A stretch of 35,683 nt of DNA from Oscillospiraceae bacterium (GCA_017624715.1 JAGAMN010000009.1:87182-122864); one strand, 5' to 3'; counted from the stretch's first letter, positions 11,701-18,257 are shown. The notes: generated by a model not told the origin, from the sequence alone. A program made the numbers and translations.

Positions 11701-12880
11701 TAGCTTCAGAGCCATAGGCAGAGCTGTAGCTGTTGGAAGCAGCGACAACAACGCTGATACCAGCAGCGCGGATTTTGTCGTAGACGCCGCTGAGGATCTC
11801 CTCATCCGTTTCGCGGCTAAAGCCACAGGCAGTACCCAGGGACATATTGATCACATCAACGCCCAAAACGACGCAGTCTTCCAATGCGGAAAGAATCCAG
11901 GATGCTCTTGCAGTATCCATAATGTCGGAGAAAATCTTCATGGAAACCAACTGGGCATTGGGAGCAACGCCTGTGATCACATCGTCCTTACCAACGATAA
12001 CACCGGAGACGTGGGTGCCGTGATTATTATGGGTAGAATAAACATCCGGGTCTTCATCGGCATAGTCAAAGCCGAAGGGAACCTTTTCGTTGATGTAAAC
12101 ATCATCCACTGACAGGCCCTCGAAGAGCTTGCTGGCGATGGTCTGGGACAAAACAGAAGCCACCTGAGAATAAGTTAAACCCAATTTCTGAGAGGAAAAG
12201 TTCTGAACAGAGAAGGCACTGTGGTTGGAGTCAAGGCCGGTGTCCAGGACGGCAACAACCATGCCGCTGCCGTCATAAGGAGACTTGGAGCTGTCGAAAA
12301 TGCCGGTTTCATAGACACTAACAGGGTTTTCCACCAGTTTGGTCTCGGCAACCTTGTACTCTTCACAGACAATAACGCCCTCACCCTTACCCAGGGACTT
12401 GCAGGTGGCATCGAAATCGCCTGCTTTGATGCGGATCTCAAAACCGCTGATCAGAGTATCATAATCCTCACCCAAAGTATAGGAAACACCTTTTTCATCC
12501 AGCAGGGACAGAATACGAGCTTTTTCCGTCCGGATGCGATTCTGGATCTCCAGAGATTCTGCGCTGTTCAGTGCAAAATCCTGGAAACTGCGTGTCCGGT
12601 CGGACTTGTCATAGGCGTCCATCACATTGGTCACATCCACCGTAACGATGACAGAAATAACCTGGTCATCCTTAACTGTAGAGGGCAGCTTGAACATGAC
12701 AGAATTATCCAAATAATCCGACAGATTCAGGGCCGGCAGGTCCGTATTCCTTTCTATGTAGGATGCATGATACTCCACGGCTTGTCCCACCGGGGATGCA
12801 AACATGCCCAACAGCAGTACCAGGCACAAAACGCCTGCGGTCACCGCAGAAATCAGTTTCACTTGAGATCGTTTTTTCAT
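5708..12880 (-). CDS. Giant secreted subtilisin-like (S8) protease with PA domain, Ig-like domains and BspA-type leucine-rich repeats
   Basis: A 2390-residue exported, membrane-anchored serine protease. Order of parts: signal peptide (about 1-35); I9-like propeptide (about 70-180); S8 catalytic domain with Asp213 (AVLDTG), His287 (NNHGTHVSG), oxyanion Asn383 (VVAASNS) and Ser607 (LSGTSMACP), all intact; an inserted PA domain (about 440-560, GKIVLVRRGDNTFEEKAL); Fn3-like/C5a-peptidase-like beta domains (about 690-1140); two Big2-like Ig domains (about 1150-1360, ending in ATIKV and ASVTI strands); about 27 BspA-type LRR units (about 1400-2170, YAFxxC cores); a helical linker (EQKALVTNYDKLVTAEQ); a membrane segment (about 2355-2374) and a charged KKK tail. 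It resembles lactocepin/C5a-peptidase enzymes but carries LRRs in place of a sortase anchor. It heads the operon that includes the peptide importer, from a promoter at 12941-12969. Extracellular protein digestion is the likely role; the substrate is unknown. Confidence 0.93.
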   Translation of the reverse strand: MKKRSQVKLISAVTAGVLCLVLLLGMFASPVGQAVEYHASYIERNTDLPALNLSDYLDNSVMFKLPSTVKDDQVISVIVTVDVTNVMDAYDKSDRTRSFQDFALNSAESLEIQNRIRTEKARILSLLDEKGVSYTLGEDYDTLISGFEIRIKAGDFDATCKSLGKGEGVIVCEEYKVAETKLVENPVSVYETGIFDSSKSPYDGSGMVVAVLDTGLDSNHSAFSVQNFSSQKLGLTYSQVASVLSQTIASKLFEGLSVDDVYINEKVPFGFDYADEDPDVYSTHNNHGTHVSGVIVGKDDVITGVAPNAQLVSMKIFSDIMDTARASWILSALEDCVVLGVDVINMSLGTACGFSRETDEEILSGVYDKIRAAGISVVVAASNSYSSAYGSEANGNLGLTTNPDTGTVGSPGTYEGVLSVGSINGVETPYIKYGDTIIYFDEANSGAAEELNFFDTLLGEEKSKEMEFVLIPGVGRSVDYTGLDVNGKIVLVRRGDNTFEEKALIAESQGAAGIIIYNNVSGEIKMNVGDAKIAVCSISQDDGEMLAAAASGKLSISRDQSSGPFISDFSSWGPTPSLNIKPEITAHGGNILSSVTGGGYDRLSGTSMACPNLAGVVVLLRQYVVENFPEIANDNVKVNALINQLMMSTADIALNMSGLPYAVRKQGAGLANLYNSLGTKAYIVTYDAKGNSMDKTKIELGDDPNKTGVYELKFTVVNFGDSALSYDLGAYVMTEGVSDTKTNSGKTTVTESGYILDGASIVVSAGGNNGNRITVNAGQSLDVNVTITLSDKDKNYLDTSFANGMYVEGFVTLDAVSGTDIDLNVPYLAYYGDWRKAPLFDLTYFDTNADELDDGINPEDKTMADAYATRPIGGVSADYVSYLGTYYFLQDPKDMVISANKDYIALSNQEGTIHSLRFVWAGLLRNAAKIEISITDDTTGEVVFETVDTDVRKSYGDGGSIYPANIEIEFDTMDYNLANNTEYTVRLVGYLDYGDGGLTTNENNVFEFPLTVDFEAPTVTDVEYYYEYDKTAKKNRLYAKAAIYDNHYAMAAQLGYVMMSTDENGEPMPELKTFEQYMTPIFSQRNGITYVTFELTDYIYELKENAMNGNCFVLSCYDYALNYATYEIGLPDEYVDFYFEGLKEGLTLSPNEVYSLEPLVYPDNAWSELLEFTSSRPSVARIVNNKIVAVSSGIATIKVRDPSTNKSITFRLTVLKEGDEGFRRFDKPVADVFTLKGFYTVKAFYMNTNEDKKLGDTGQTNFFEGNYSLEMYPSESVSLIYDLDAYFPNDTTVEFESSNENIVKIDKSGLVTAVAEGFASVTIRVLQNGQSTYYSETVAVEVKDPFVTNGATLSHYYGNGGLVTIPEKLHLTAVGSFSFSNFNYVEKTPEELAFDDAEAYKQWYIGENTITKVIIPEGVERIEAYAFANLTALEEVVLPSTLESIEYGAFFGCSNLQKITFSGENNLKIINQYAFEGCNLQGTIDLSSVCIISDYAFAGNQKLKGIKTGDSLLSIGQYTFAGCKGLSEVEITAAKVKYGAYAFTGCESLTSFKVNAAVLPEGMFYECKNMTAVTIGADVMEIGEFAFRDTQINSFIVLDGNKAFKTGEYTYILSADGQTLVAVSATASGAFTSANIGNANVTAIGDGAFSHNRKITSVNLPGVTKVGNYGFGSSDKLESVILGKLEQIGEYAFFETAITQLPEVSANTVIGKYAFAYTKLKSVTIPDGATVLEGVFAQCKALESVTIGNNVTIGDYAFNIDKDESYETKYYTDSNGKRFYYYAFSSALKNLTIGNDVTIGDSAFAGHASLQTVTLGSNAKIDRMAFYNCSALRTIDLSKALVIGEYAFSGDEYYICLDENMSIVAVSGEGTYLTTTHAPVLTVIDLSSAESIGQYAFALCDKLTQVTLGDKLSVIPTYAFASCEALKTIDLSKVTAIGDYAFMECAALTNISLASATEVGKYAFVNCGNLANLALNTAGTDIGEGAFAYCAKLANVENLSNARNIGSYAFAYSALTGADLSSAVSIGDMAFMKENLTPFTVKLGSNLMSLGDNPFAMCKVEPFYITEAVTFNGVDYVTRIYTFAISDSVQIIDGSLYCKVPNGLELITYAGVNGEDVQVAEGTVRITSHAFAGSDVKMVTLPYTVNAIGHKAFYRCNQLKTIVFTSYHAPILEEEFDSAYYQSLEHIPGSGDFGTYTDYNGKEVQINGMGLIPYFMWNATGEMYSNVFYGANFVDYVGYVGNKLMMVRPVNGQNYDSFIFDQYFDLRINGATGADDVTLAAIAAINKIPDRVSYEDKAIVEAARAAYNKIATTEQKALVTNYDKLVTAEQRIIALTPEAEAPAAPEVPAKPNVSWMAWTVMFLGVLGVAAALTLEYLREKKKNQNPVNEE

Positions 12881-12940
12881 TGGTTCAGTCGCCTTTCTCT
12901 CGGGAATAAATATGCAAAGGTAATACTTACGCCACTTTAT

Positions 12941-12969
12941 ATACTACCTCACCCGCTAAGGAATTGCAA
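12941..12969 (-). promoter_or_regulatory. Sigma-A type promoter for the protease/peptide-uptake operon
   Basis: On the minus strand TTGCAA (12964-12969) and TAGTAT (12941-12946) are separated by exactly 17 bp, about 60 bp upstream of the protease ATG. It lies back to back with the plus-strand promoter at 13015-13043, so the two operons share a 45-bp divergent control region. No clear operator was seen. Confidence 0.7.
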
Positions 12970-13014
12970 GAATTTTCTAGTTATATTTCGCTGTTTTTTA
13001 CGAATCGAAAGGGA

Positions 13015-13043
13015 TTTACAACCGCTGTTTTCCATGGTATACT
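13015..13043 (+). promoter_or_regulatory. Sigma-A type promoter for the membrane CXXC protein / NapH-TlpA operon
   Basis: TTTACA (13015-13020), a 17-bp spacer and TATACT (13038-13043), with a TG extended -10 element in front. The start codon at 13075 lies 31 bp downstream with GGAGG at 13063-13067. The position shows that translation must start at 13075 and not at an in-frame codon further upstream, which would precede the transcript start. Confidence 0.8.
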
Positions 13044-13074
13044 GAATACGACATTTTTGGACGGAGGTGCATGT

Positions 13075-13833
13075 ATGACCAAAAAAACCGTAAAACGGAT
13101 CCGTTTGATCTATGGCATCGTTTTAAGTGTTTCAATCATTGTTGTGGCTTTGAGTCTGATGGCCTGCAGCGCCCATATTTATCTTACAGGCGATCATACA
13201 TATACCGCAGAAAAAGTGGCGGCATACTTTTCTCTTATCGCCGTACCAACTTATGTGTGTTTCGTCTTAATCCTAGGCGGTTTTTTGCTGCAGTTTCTGT
13301 TGCCGGAAGAAAGCAAAAAGAAAGCTTTTACCACACCTGTCCATATGCTTCTGGCCAGGTCAAAGCGCAAGACTCTGGCCGCCGGTCCTGTTCTGACAGC
13401 CGACATACAGGCCGAGGAAAAAAGAAGATCAAAGCTCAGATCGCTGACCATCAGTGTCCTTACCGTGGCTTTCATCAGCTTTCTACTGTACAGTTTGAAC
13501 CCATCGAATTTCACAGAGGATATCAACAGCTCTGTAATCCGCGGCTTTGCGGTGATGGCACTATGTTTGGTCGCACCTTTCGGTATTGCATTGGTAACGG
13601 TATACCGGAACAATGCCAGTATGCGAATTGAAGCGGAGCTGCGCAAGCAGGCGCAAATGGATCCTCCTGTCCCCCCTGCTCAGTCATGTAAGAATCTTCC
13701 CTCGCAGATCGCAAGGTTTTCCATTCTTTTGGTGGCCGTCAGTTTGGTGGTAATTGGTCTTATGGGCAATGGTACGAAAGATGTTTTGACCAAGGCCATC
13801 AACATCTGCACCGAGTGCATTGGATTGGGGTGA
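13075..13833 (+). CDS. Multi-pass membrane protein ending in a CXXC motif (CD1871A-like tail)
   Basis: A 252-residue membrane protein with about five hydrophobic segments (roughly 9-31, 49-76, 121-141, 155-178, 213-231) and a basic, Glu-rich cytoplasmic-looking loop (AEEKRRSKLR). Immediately after the last segment it ends in ICTECIGLG, with Cys235 and Cys238 forming CXXC. From memory, this ending matches the small CD1871A-family CXXC proteins of Clostridia, which sit next to 4Fe-4S/NapH proteins; here it appears appended to a larger membrane domain that I do not recognise. The stop lies 4 bp before the NapH-TlpA fusion, so the two are co-transcribed and probably functionally coupled. GGAGG sits 7 bp before the chosen ATG. 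A thiol-relay role at the membrane surface is inferred; the topology of the tail is not determined. Confidence 0.8.
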   Translation: MTKKTVKRIRLIYGIVLSVSIIVVALSLMACSAHIYLTGDHTYTAEKVAAYFSLIAVPTYVCFVLILGGFLLQFLLPEESKKKAFTTPVHMLLARSKRKTLAAGPVLTADIQAEEKRRSKLRSLTISVLTVAFISFLLYSLNPSNFTEDINSSVIRGFAVMALCLVAPFGIALVTVYRNNASMRIEAELRKQAQMDPPVPPAQSCKNLPSQIARFSILLVAVSLVVIGLMGNGTKDVLTKAINICTECIGLG

Positions 13834-13837
13834 TGGC

Positions 13838-15268
13838 ATGAGTAAGATAAAGAAATGGCTTCCCTCTAAGCGAAAGCTTATGCAACTGTATTTTGGTTTG
13901 CTGTTCAACGCAAATCTGAAAGGTTACCTGACCGGAAACATCTACAAAGGTGTCACCAAGAATATGTGTGTCCCCGGTATCAACTGCTATTCCTGCCCCG
14001 GTGCTGTGGGTGCCTGTCCCATTGGTTCACTGCAAGGCTCCTTCAGTTCTGCCAACAAAAGTACCATGTATTATGTGATTGGAATTTTGCTCATTTACTG
14101 TGTAATGTTCGGCAGAATGATCTGTGGTTGGTTGTGTCCTTTCGGTCTTGTGCAGGAATTGCTATACAAAATCAAAACACCTAAGGTCAAAAAGAATCCT
14201 GTAACCCGCATTCTTTCCTGGTTTAAGTATGTTGTTTTGATATTCTTCGTACTGATCGTTCCGATTATGTACGCTTTCCGAAGCACTCCCCTACCCGCCT
14301 TCTGCAAATACATTTGCCCGGCTGGCACATTAGAGGGCGGTCTGGCGCTACTGAGCAACAAGGCAAACGAGGGTTTCTTCTCTATGCTTGGCCCTCTGTT
14401 TACATGGAAATTCCTGCTGATGGTCAGCATTCTGGTTGGTGCAATCTTCATCTTCCGTTTGTTCTGCCGGTTCATTTGCCCGTTGGGTGCTCTATATGGC
14501 CTGTTTAACAAGCTGTCGTTCTTTGGTATTCAGGTAGATACATCCAAATGTATCAACTGTGGCATGTGCGCTAACAAGTGCAAGATGGATATCCGGTATC
14601 CCGGCGACCAGGAATGTATCAGCTGCGGCGAATGTGTGCCAGTATGCCCCACAAAAGCAATTCAATGGAAGCATTGGAAGACAGGCTGTGATGAACAACC
14701 CAATCGTAAGAAACGCACCATCGTACGTATTATCAGCGCTGTAGTCATGATTGCAATACTGGCCGGTGCTATTGGTTATTTCTGGGTGACCACACCAGAT
14801 CCTGTCAAGTTGAACGTAGGAAACTCCGTTGGCGATCTTTGTCCCGGTGCGGATCTGCAGATCATCGACAAGGAAGGTATCAAGACCGAAACAATGAATC
14901 CCACTAAGCGTGGTAAAATCACCATTATTAACTTCTGGGGTACATGGTGTAGCGGATGTATCGCAGAGCTCCCCTACTTTGATCAGATCGCAACGGAGTA
15001 CCAGGACACTGTAGCTGTGATTGCAGTCCACACAAGCAGCCTGGCTGAGACTGCTCCTGCCTACATAGCAGAGCATTATCCGAATAGCAATATGATCTTT
15101 GTGAAAGATAACGGTCAACTACCAAACGAGGAATACTACTTAGCCTTAGGTGGTCGTGGCGCATATCCTTACACGGTGGTTTTAGATGAAAACGGTGTTA
15201 TTACTGAGATCTTCTTCTCTTCCGTACATTATGACGATTTGAAGGCAGCTATTGAGAATATTGGATAA
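13838..15268 (+). CDS. NapH-like membrane 4Fe-4S protein fused to two ferredoxin clusters and a TlpA-type thioredoxin domain
   Basis: A 476-residue fusion predicted to move electrons across the membrane to an extracytoplasmic thiol. Residues 1-225 form a NapH/COG0348-like membrane domain with the family Cys-Pro motifs: C44...C50-x2-C53...C60, CGWLCP (96-101), CKYICP (156-161), CRFICP (210-215). Two 4Fe-4S sites follow, C238/C241/C244/C248 and C260/C263/C266/C270 (the second with the usual CP ending). After a basic stretch and a membrane segment (about 294-316), residues 325-476 are a TlpA/ResA-like thioredoxin domain with active site WCSGC (Cys371, Cys374) and the expected cis-Pro region GAYPYTVV. 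The two halves thus lie on opposite sides of the membrane. The start is ATG 13838, preceded by GGGGTGAT; a TTG 18 bp upstream is a less likely alternative. The electron donor and final acceptor are unknown. Confidence 0.92.
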   Translation: MSKIKKWLPSKRKLMQLYFGLLFNANLKGYLTGNIYKGVTKNMCVPGINCYSCPGAVGACPIGSLQGSFSSANKSTMYYVIGILLIYCVMFGRMICGWLCPFGLVQELLYKIKTPKVKKNPVTRILSWFKYVVLIFFVLIVPIMYAFRSTPLPAFCKYICPAGTLEGGLALLSNKANEGFFSMLGPLFTWKFLLMVSILVGAIFIFRLFCRFICPLGALYGLFNKLSFFGIQVDTSKCINCGMCANKCKMDIRYPGDQECISCGECVPVCPTKAIQWKHWKTGCDEQPNRKKRTIVRIISAVVMIAILAGAIGYFWVTTPDPVKLNVGNSVGDLCPGADLQIIDKEGIKTETMNPTKRGKITIINFWGTWCSGCIAELPYFDQIATEYQDTVAVIAVHTSSLAETAPAYIAEHYPNSNMIFVKDNGQLPNEEYYLALGGRGAYPYTVVLDENGVITEIFFSSVHYDDLKAAIENIG

Positions 15269-15272
15269 ACAA

Positions 15273-15302
15273 AGAGCGGATCGTCAAACAACGTTCCGCT
15301 CT
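15273..15302 (+). terminator. Hairpin terminator after the NapH-TlpA operon
   Basis: Arms AGAGCGGA (15273-15280) and TCCGCTCT (15295-15302) form an 8-bp perfect stem 4 nt after the stop codon. The T tract is weak (CTCTTCA), so termination may be partial and assisted by the adjacent hairpin at 15313-15340. Confidence 0.55.
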
Positions 15303-15312
15303 TCACATAGGA

Positions 15313-15340
15313 AAGGGGCACGCCAAATGGCGTGCCCCTT
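15313..15340. terminator. Bidirectional terminator between convergent operons
   Basis: A perfect 12-bp stem, AAGGGGCACGCC and GGCGTGCCCCTT, closes a 4-nt loop. It lies 14 bp past the stop of the minus-strand wall-anchored protein and past the plus-strand operon, so it probably ends transcription from both sides. Confidence 0.75.
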
Positions 15341-15354
15341 AAATTATGTTGGAA

Positions 15355-17727
15355 TTAGTCTTCCTTCTTATTGGCAACCAGAACCACAGCACCGGTCAGT
15401 GCGATGATAGCGGCAGCCATAGCAACCAGGATACCGCTGTCGCCGGTATCAGGGTTGGACTCGATAATGCTGATGGAGTATGCAGAAGCACCGCTGCCGG
15501 AGTTGGCAACAACGATGGCGTTGACGGGAGTGCCGTCCAGCTTCACAAAGTACTCACCGTTCACAGCCTTCAGTTCCTTGCCATTGACAGTAACAGACAG
15601 GCCAGAACCCTTGACAACGATGTACTTGCCGTTGTAAGAGCCGTTAACAATGTAGTAGGTGGTGGAGCCTGCCTCAGCAGAAGCGTTAATAGCGCCGCTC
15701 ATAGCATTCAGAACAACAGGGTTCGTCTCAGAACCCACAGGGTACTCGATAACAGCAATGTAGCTGGCATCCTGATTGCCCTTGTTCTCAACAACGATCA
15801 TGTTGGCAGGAACACCGTTCAGCTCTACTGCAAAGATGCCATTGTCGCCTGCGACGGCACCTGCACGGGTGCTGACAGCAGTGTTGGCATCACCAACAAC
15901 GGTCAGAACCTGGCCGTTCAGCATGCTGCTGACAGCGATGTAAACTTTCTCACCGGCGGGGACATCGATGCCGCCCAACTCAGAGGGATCGTTCACAATA
16001 ATGGGGTTGTTCTCGGAACCGGCGGGGAAAGCAATGCCGGCAATGTAGCTGGCGTCCTTATCGCCCTTGTTCTCAACAACGATCATGTTGGAGGGGACAC
16101 CGGTCAGCTCAACAACAAACATACCGTTATTGGCAGCAACAGGAGTAGTACGGTTATAAACAACAGTATTGGCATCGCCAGCAATGGTCAGGACCTGACC
16201 GTTCAGCATGCTGCTGATGGCAATGTAAACCTTCTCACCGGCGGGGACATCAATGCCGCCCAGCTCGGAGGGATCGTTCACAATAATGGGGTTGTTCATA
16301 GAGCCCAGAGGATCGATAACTGCTTCGACATCAATGTAAGCACCATAGCCGTAATCCTCATACTCATAGATGGGCAGGGACTGAACCTTAATGATGACCT
16401 TATCACCGGCCTTGACATCGAATACAACTTCGGTACCGGAAATGACTTCCACACCGTTGACAAAAACAGTTACCTGGGGCTTGACATCCTCATAACCGAT
16501 AACCTCAAAGGTCTCTTCGTCGTAAATAGCTGCCTGGTACAGAGCCTCCTCAGTCCACTCAGCGCCGGTGACAGTCATGGTGACCTTACCAGTCTCGGTA
16601 GCGACCCAGGAGTAATGCATGCTGTCGTCAGTGCCGCCGGCGATCTCAGCTTCGATCTTGTCCAGCTTTTCGATCTTAATGGGGTTCTCGTCATAGCCAA
16701 GAGGCTCACTGACAGTAACTGTGTACTTAACGTCGGTGGAGCTATTGCTGCCGATACCGACAACGACACTCTCAGCGCCGCCGTAAACATAGACCTTAGC
16801 AGTCAGAACATCATCGTCACCGTCATCGATCCACTCAACATAGCAATCGCCGTAGCCATTGACATAGGCGTGTGCATCATAAATGGTCAGAATGGCGCCG
16901 CTGACATCAGTCAACTTGTAGAAAACTTCGCTGTTGGGATTCAGGACAGCCTCAAAGGTATATGCCTTGTCCTGATCGGGTACATCAAAGGGGGTGTACT
17001 GGGACTCGCCTTCCTTGAAGGGCTCGAAGGAAAGATCCAGAGTCACGGTGTCAAAGGTCTCGCCTCTGACGACGATCTTCACAGTTTCGCCACTGGCAAC
17101 ACCGATCTTGGCAGGTTCGATATTGTCGGGATACTGAGATGCCCAGGAGGAATCGGTATTCATTTCGATGACATCGTAACTACCGGTAACACCATTGATG
17201 GTCAGGTTACCGCCGGCACCGCTGTTGGTCCAGGTCATGAAGTACTCAAAACCATATTGGCCCTGAATGCCGGTAACGGTGATGGGATTAGAAATGTCGG
17301 TTAGAACAGCAGGCTTCATTTCAGAGCCTTCCACGGGCTCGACAAGTTCGCAGGTGCCGCCCACGATCTCATAACCCCAGGAAGAACCCAGGCCAATCAG
17401 AATGTCACTGCCGTAACCTTCCAGGCCGTAGGAAGCAGCCATAAAGTTCTCTGCCGCGGGGAATTCAAAGCCCATCATGGGGTGAATGATGTAAATAGCA
17501 GGGCCGCTCATAGGGGCACTGAAGTTCAGCACCTTGCCGCTCCATGCTGCAGGCAGCAGGAACCACTTGATTTCGCCCGAAGGTACGTTAACAGATGCCA
17601 GCTCGGAAATATCTGTAACGACGATGGGATCTTCCTTCGTGCCGGCTGCAGGCTCACTGGCCAGAGCAGCAGTTGCCAGGCACAGTACCAAAGACAGTAC
17701 CATAACGAGGCTGATTAACTTTTTCAT
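15355..17727 (-). CDS. Wall-anchored repeat surface protein with NPDTG sorting signal
   Basis: A 790-residue secreted protein. Residues 1-23 are a signal peptide (ATAALAS). The C-terminus has NPDTG (758-762), a hydrophobic segment (about 766-784) and the tail NKKED, i.e. an LPXTG-like cell-wall sorting signal with Asn in place of Leu. The body consists of acidic beta-sandwich units. The last three (about 476-571, 572-666, 667-757) are tandem repeats of about 95 residues that start with NNPIIVNDPSELGG or similar and end in MIVVENKG. Earlier units (KEDPIVVTDIS, YDENPIKIEKLD) look like diverged relatives. The very acidic, Gly/Val/Asn-rich composition suits a wall or S-layer-like protein. AGGGAGGT precedes the ATG. 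It is convergent with the NapH-TlpA operon. No catalytic motif was seen; the ligand is unknown. Confidence 0.87.
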   Translation of the reverse strand: MKKLISLVMVLSLVLCLATAALASEPAAGTKEDPIVVTDISELASVNVPSGEIKWFLLPAAWSGKVLNFSAPMSGPAIYIIHPMMGFEFPAAENFMAASYGLEGYGSDILIGLGSSWGYEIVGGTCELVEPVEGSEMKPAVLTDISNPITVTGIQGQYGFEYFMTWTNSGAGGNLTINGVTGSYDVIEMNTDSSWASQYPDNIEPAKIGVASGETVKIVVRGETFDTVTLDLSFEPFKEGESQYTPFDVPDQDKAYTFEAVLNPNSEVFYKLTDVSGAILTIYDAHAYVNGYGDCYVEWIDDGDDDVLTAKVYVYGGAESVVVGIGSNSSTDVKYTVTVSEPLGYDENPIKIEKLDKIEAEIAGGTDDSMHYSWVATETGKVTMTVTGAEWTEEALYQAAIYDEETFEVIGYEDVKPQVTVFVNGVEVISGTEVVFDVKAGDKVIIKVQSLPIYEYEDYGYGAYIDVEAVIDPLGSMNNPIIVNDPSELGGIDVPAGEKVYIAISSMLNGQVLTIAGDANTVVYNRTTPVAANNGMFVVELTGVPSNMIVVENKGDKDASYIAGIAFPAGSENNPIIVNDPSELGGIDVPAGEKVYIAVSSMLNGQVLTVVGDANTAVSTRAGAVAGDNGIFAVELNGVPANMIVVENKGNQDASYIAVIEYPVGSETNPVVLNAMSGAINASAEAGSTTYYIVNGSYNGKYIVVKGSGLSVTVNGKELKAVNGEYFVKLDGTPVNAIVVANSGSGASAYSISIIESNPDTGDSGILVAMAAAIIALTGAVVLVANKKED
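15457..16302 (-). repeat. Coding tandem repeats, about 285-bp period, in the NPDTG surface protein
   Basis: Three consecutive 95-codon units; the first two are very similar at the DNA level (for example the segments at about 15945-16020 and 16230-16305 differ at few sites), while the third is more diverged. Such identity points to recent duplication and to possible copy-number change by recombination. Confidence 0.85.
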
Positions 17728-17763
17728 AAATTTACCTCCCTAATATGTTTGCATTTTCATGCT

Positions 17764-17796
17764 AAAAAACCCTAGATTATAAATGAAGGGATTTTT
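17764..17796 (-). terminator. Terminator of the small CMPC lipoprotein gene
   Basis: On the minus strand AAAAATCCCT and AGGGTTTTTT form an A/T-flanked stem with one bulged base, ending in a T run, just after the stop at 17810. It overlaps the -10 element of the next promoter (17776-17804). Confidence 0.6.
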
Positions 17797-17804
17797 ACTG
17801 TTCA
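17776..17804 (-). promoter_or_regulatory. Candidate promoter for the NPDTG surface protein
   Basis: On the minus strand TGAACA (17799-17804, four of six consensus matches) and TATAAT (17776-17781, perfect) are separated by 17 bp, about 50 bp upstream of the ATG at 17727. The -10 box lies inside the loop of the preceding gene's terminator. Confidence 0.6.
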
Positions 17805-17809
17805 GGCCG

Positions 17810-18226
17810 TCAAGCGGCTTTCAGGACGATGGTCATCTCATAAGAACCGGCTTCAAAGTAAAACTCAGTCTTATCCCCTGCCAGGGTATAACCGGCCGGC
17901 ATCATGGTAAAGGAGACCTTATAATTAGCAGGAGTCAGCTTCATGGTTGCATTACCCTGAGCATCGAGCATACAGGGCATGCAGGAATCCAAACAGAACT
18001 GGATCATACCACCGGTGACAGGTTTTCCGGCCTCATCCACAACATGAACAGTGTATGTGACCTTACCGTCATTGGGTTGGCTGGCTTCGGAAGAAGGAAC
18101 AGTCGGCTCACTGGAGGGTGCGCTGCTCTCGCCGCCATTATCCACCGGAGGCTGGGAACAGCCAAAGGCCATCAGGCACAGGCATAGGATCAGTGCCATT
18201 GCCAAAAAACGTCGAATCATTTTCAT
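17810..18226 (-). CDS. Small lipoprotein with carboxypeptidase-regulatory-like domain and a CMPC motif
   Basis: A 138-residue lipoprotein: lipobox AFGC (lipidated Cys23), a Ser/Pro/Glu spacer (about 28-52), then a single beta-sandwich of the carboxypeptidase-regulatory/SpaA-like type (VTYTVHVVDEAGKPVTGG...ANYKVSFTMMPAGYTLAG). The same kind of domain begins the three larger exported proteins upstream. Unlike them it carries three closely spaced cysteines, Cys78, Cys82 and Cys85, the last two forming CMPC. This could be a disulfide, a metal site or a redox partner of the neighbouring thioredoxin-domain proteins; all of these are inferred. ATG 18226 was chosen because GTGAG lies 9 bp upstream; an ATG at 18235 is also in frame. 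It has its own promoter at 18258-18286 and a terminator at 17764-17796. Confidence 0.82.
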   Translation of the reverse strand: MKMIRRFLAMALILCLCLMAFGCSQPPVDNGGESSAPSSEPTVPSSEASQPNDGKVTYTVHVVDEAGKPVTGGMIQFCLDSCMPCMLDAQGNATMKLTPANYKVSFTMMPAGYTLAGDKTEFYFEAGSYEMTIVLKAA

Positions 18227-18257
18227 TAATATCATCTCACTCGTATAAATATCCATC

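Noticed and set aside
12964-13074. Longer N-terminus for the CXXC membrane protein
   Set aside because: The extension would begin before the promoter at 13015-13043; GGAGG at 13063-13067 sets the start at 13075.
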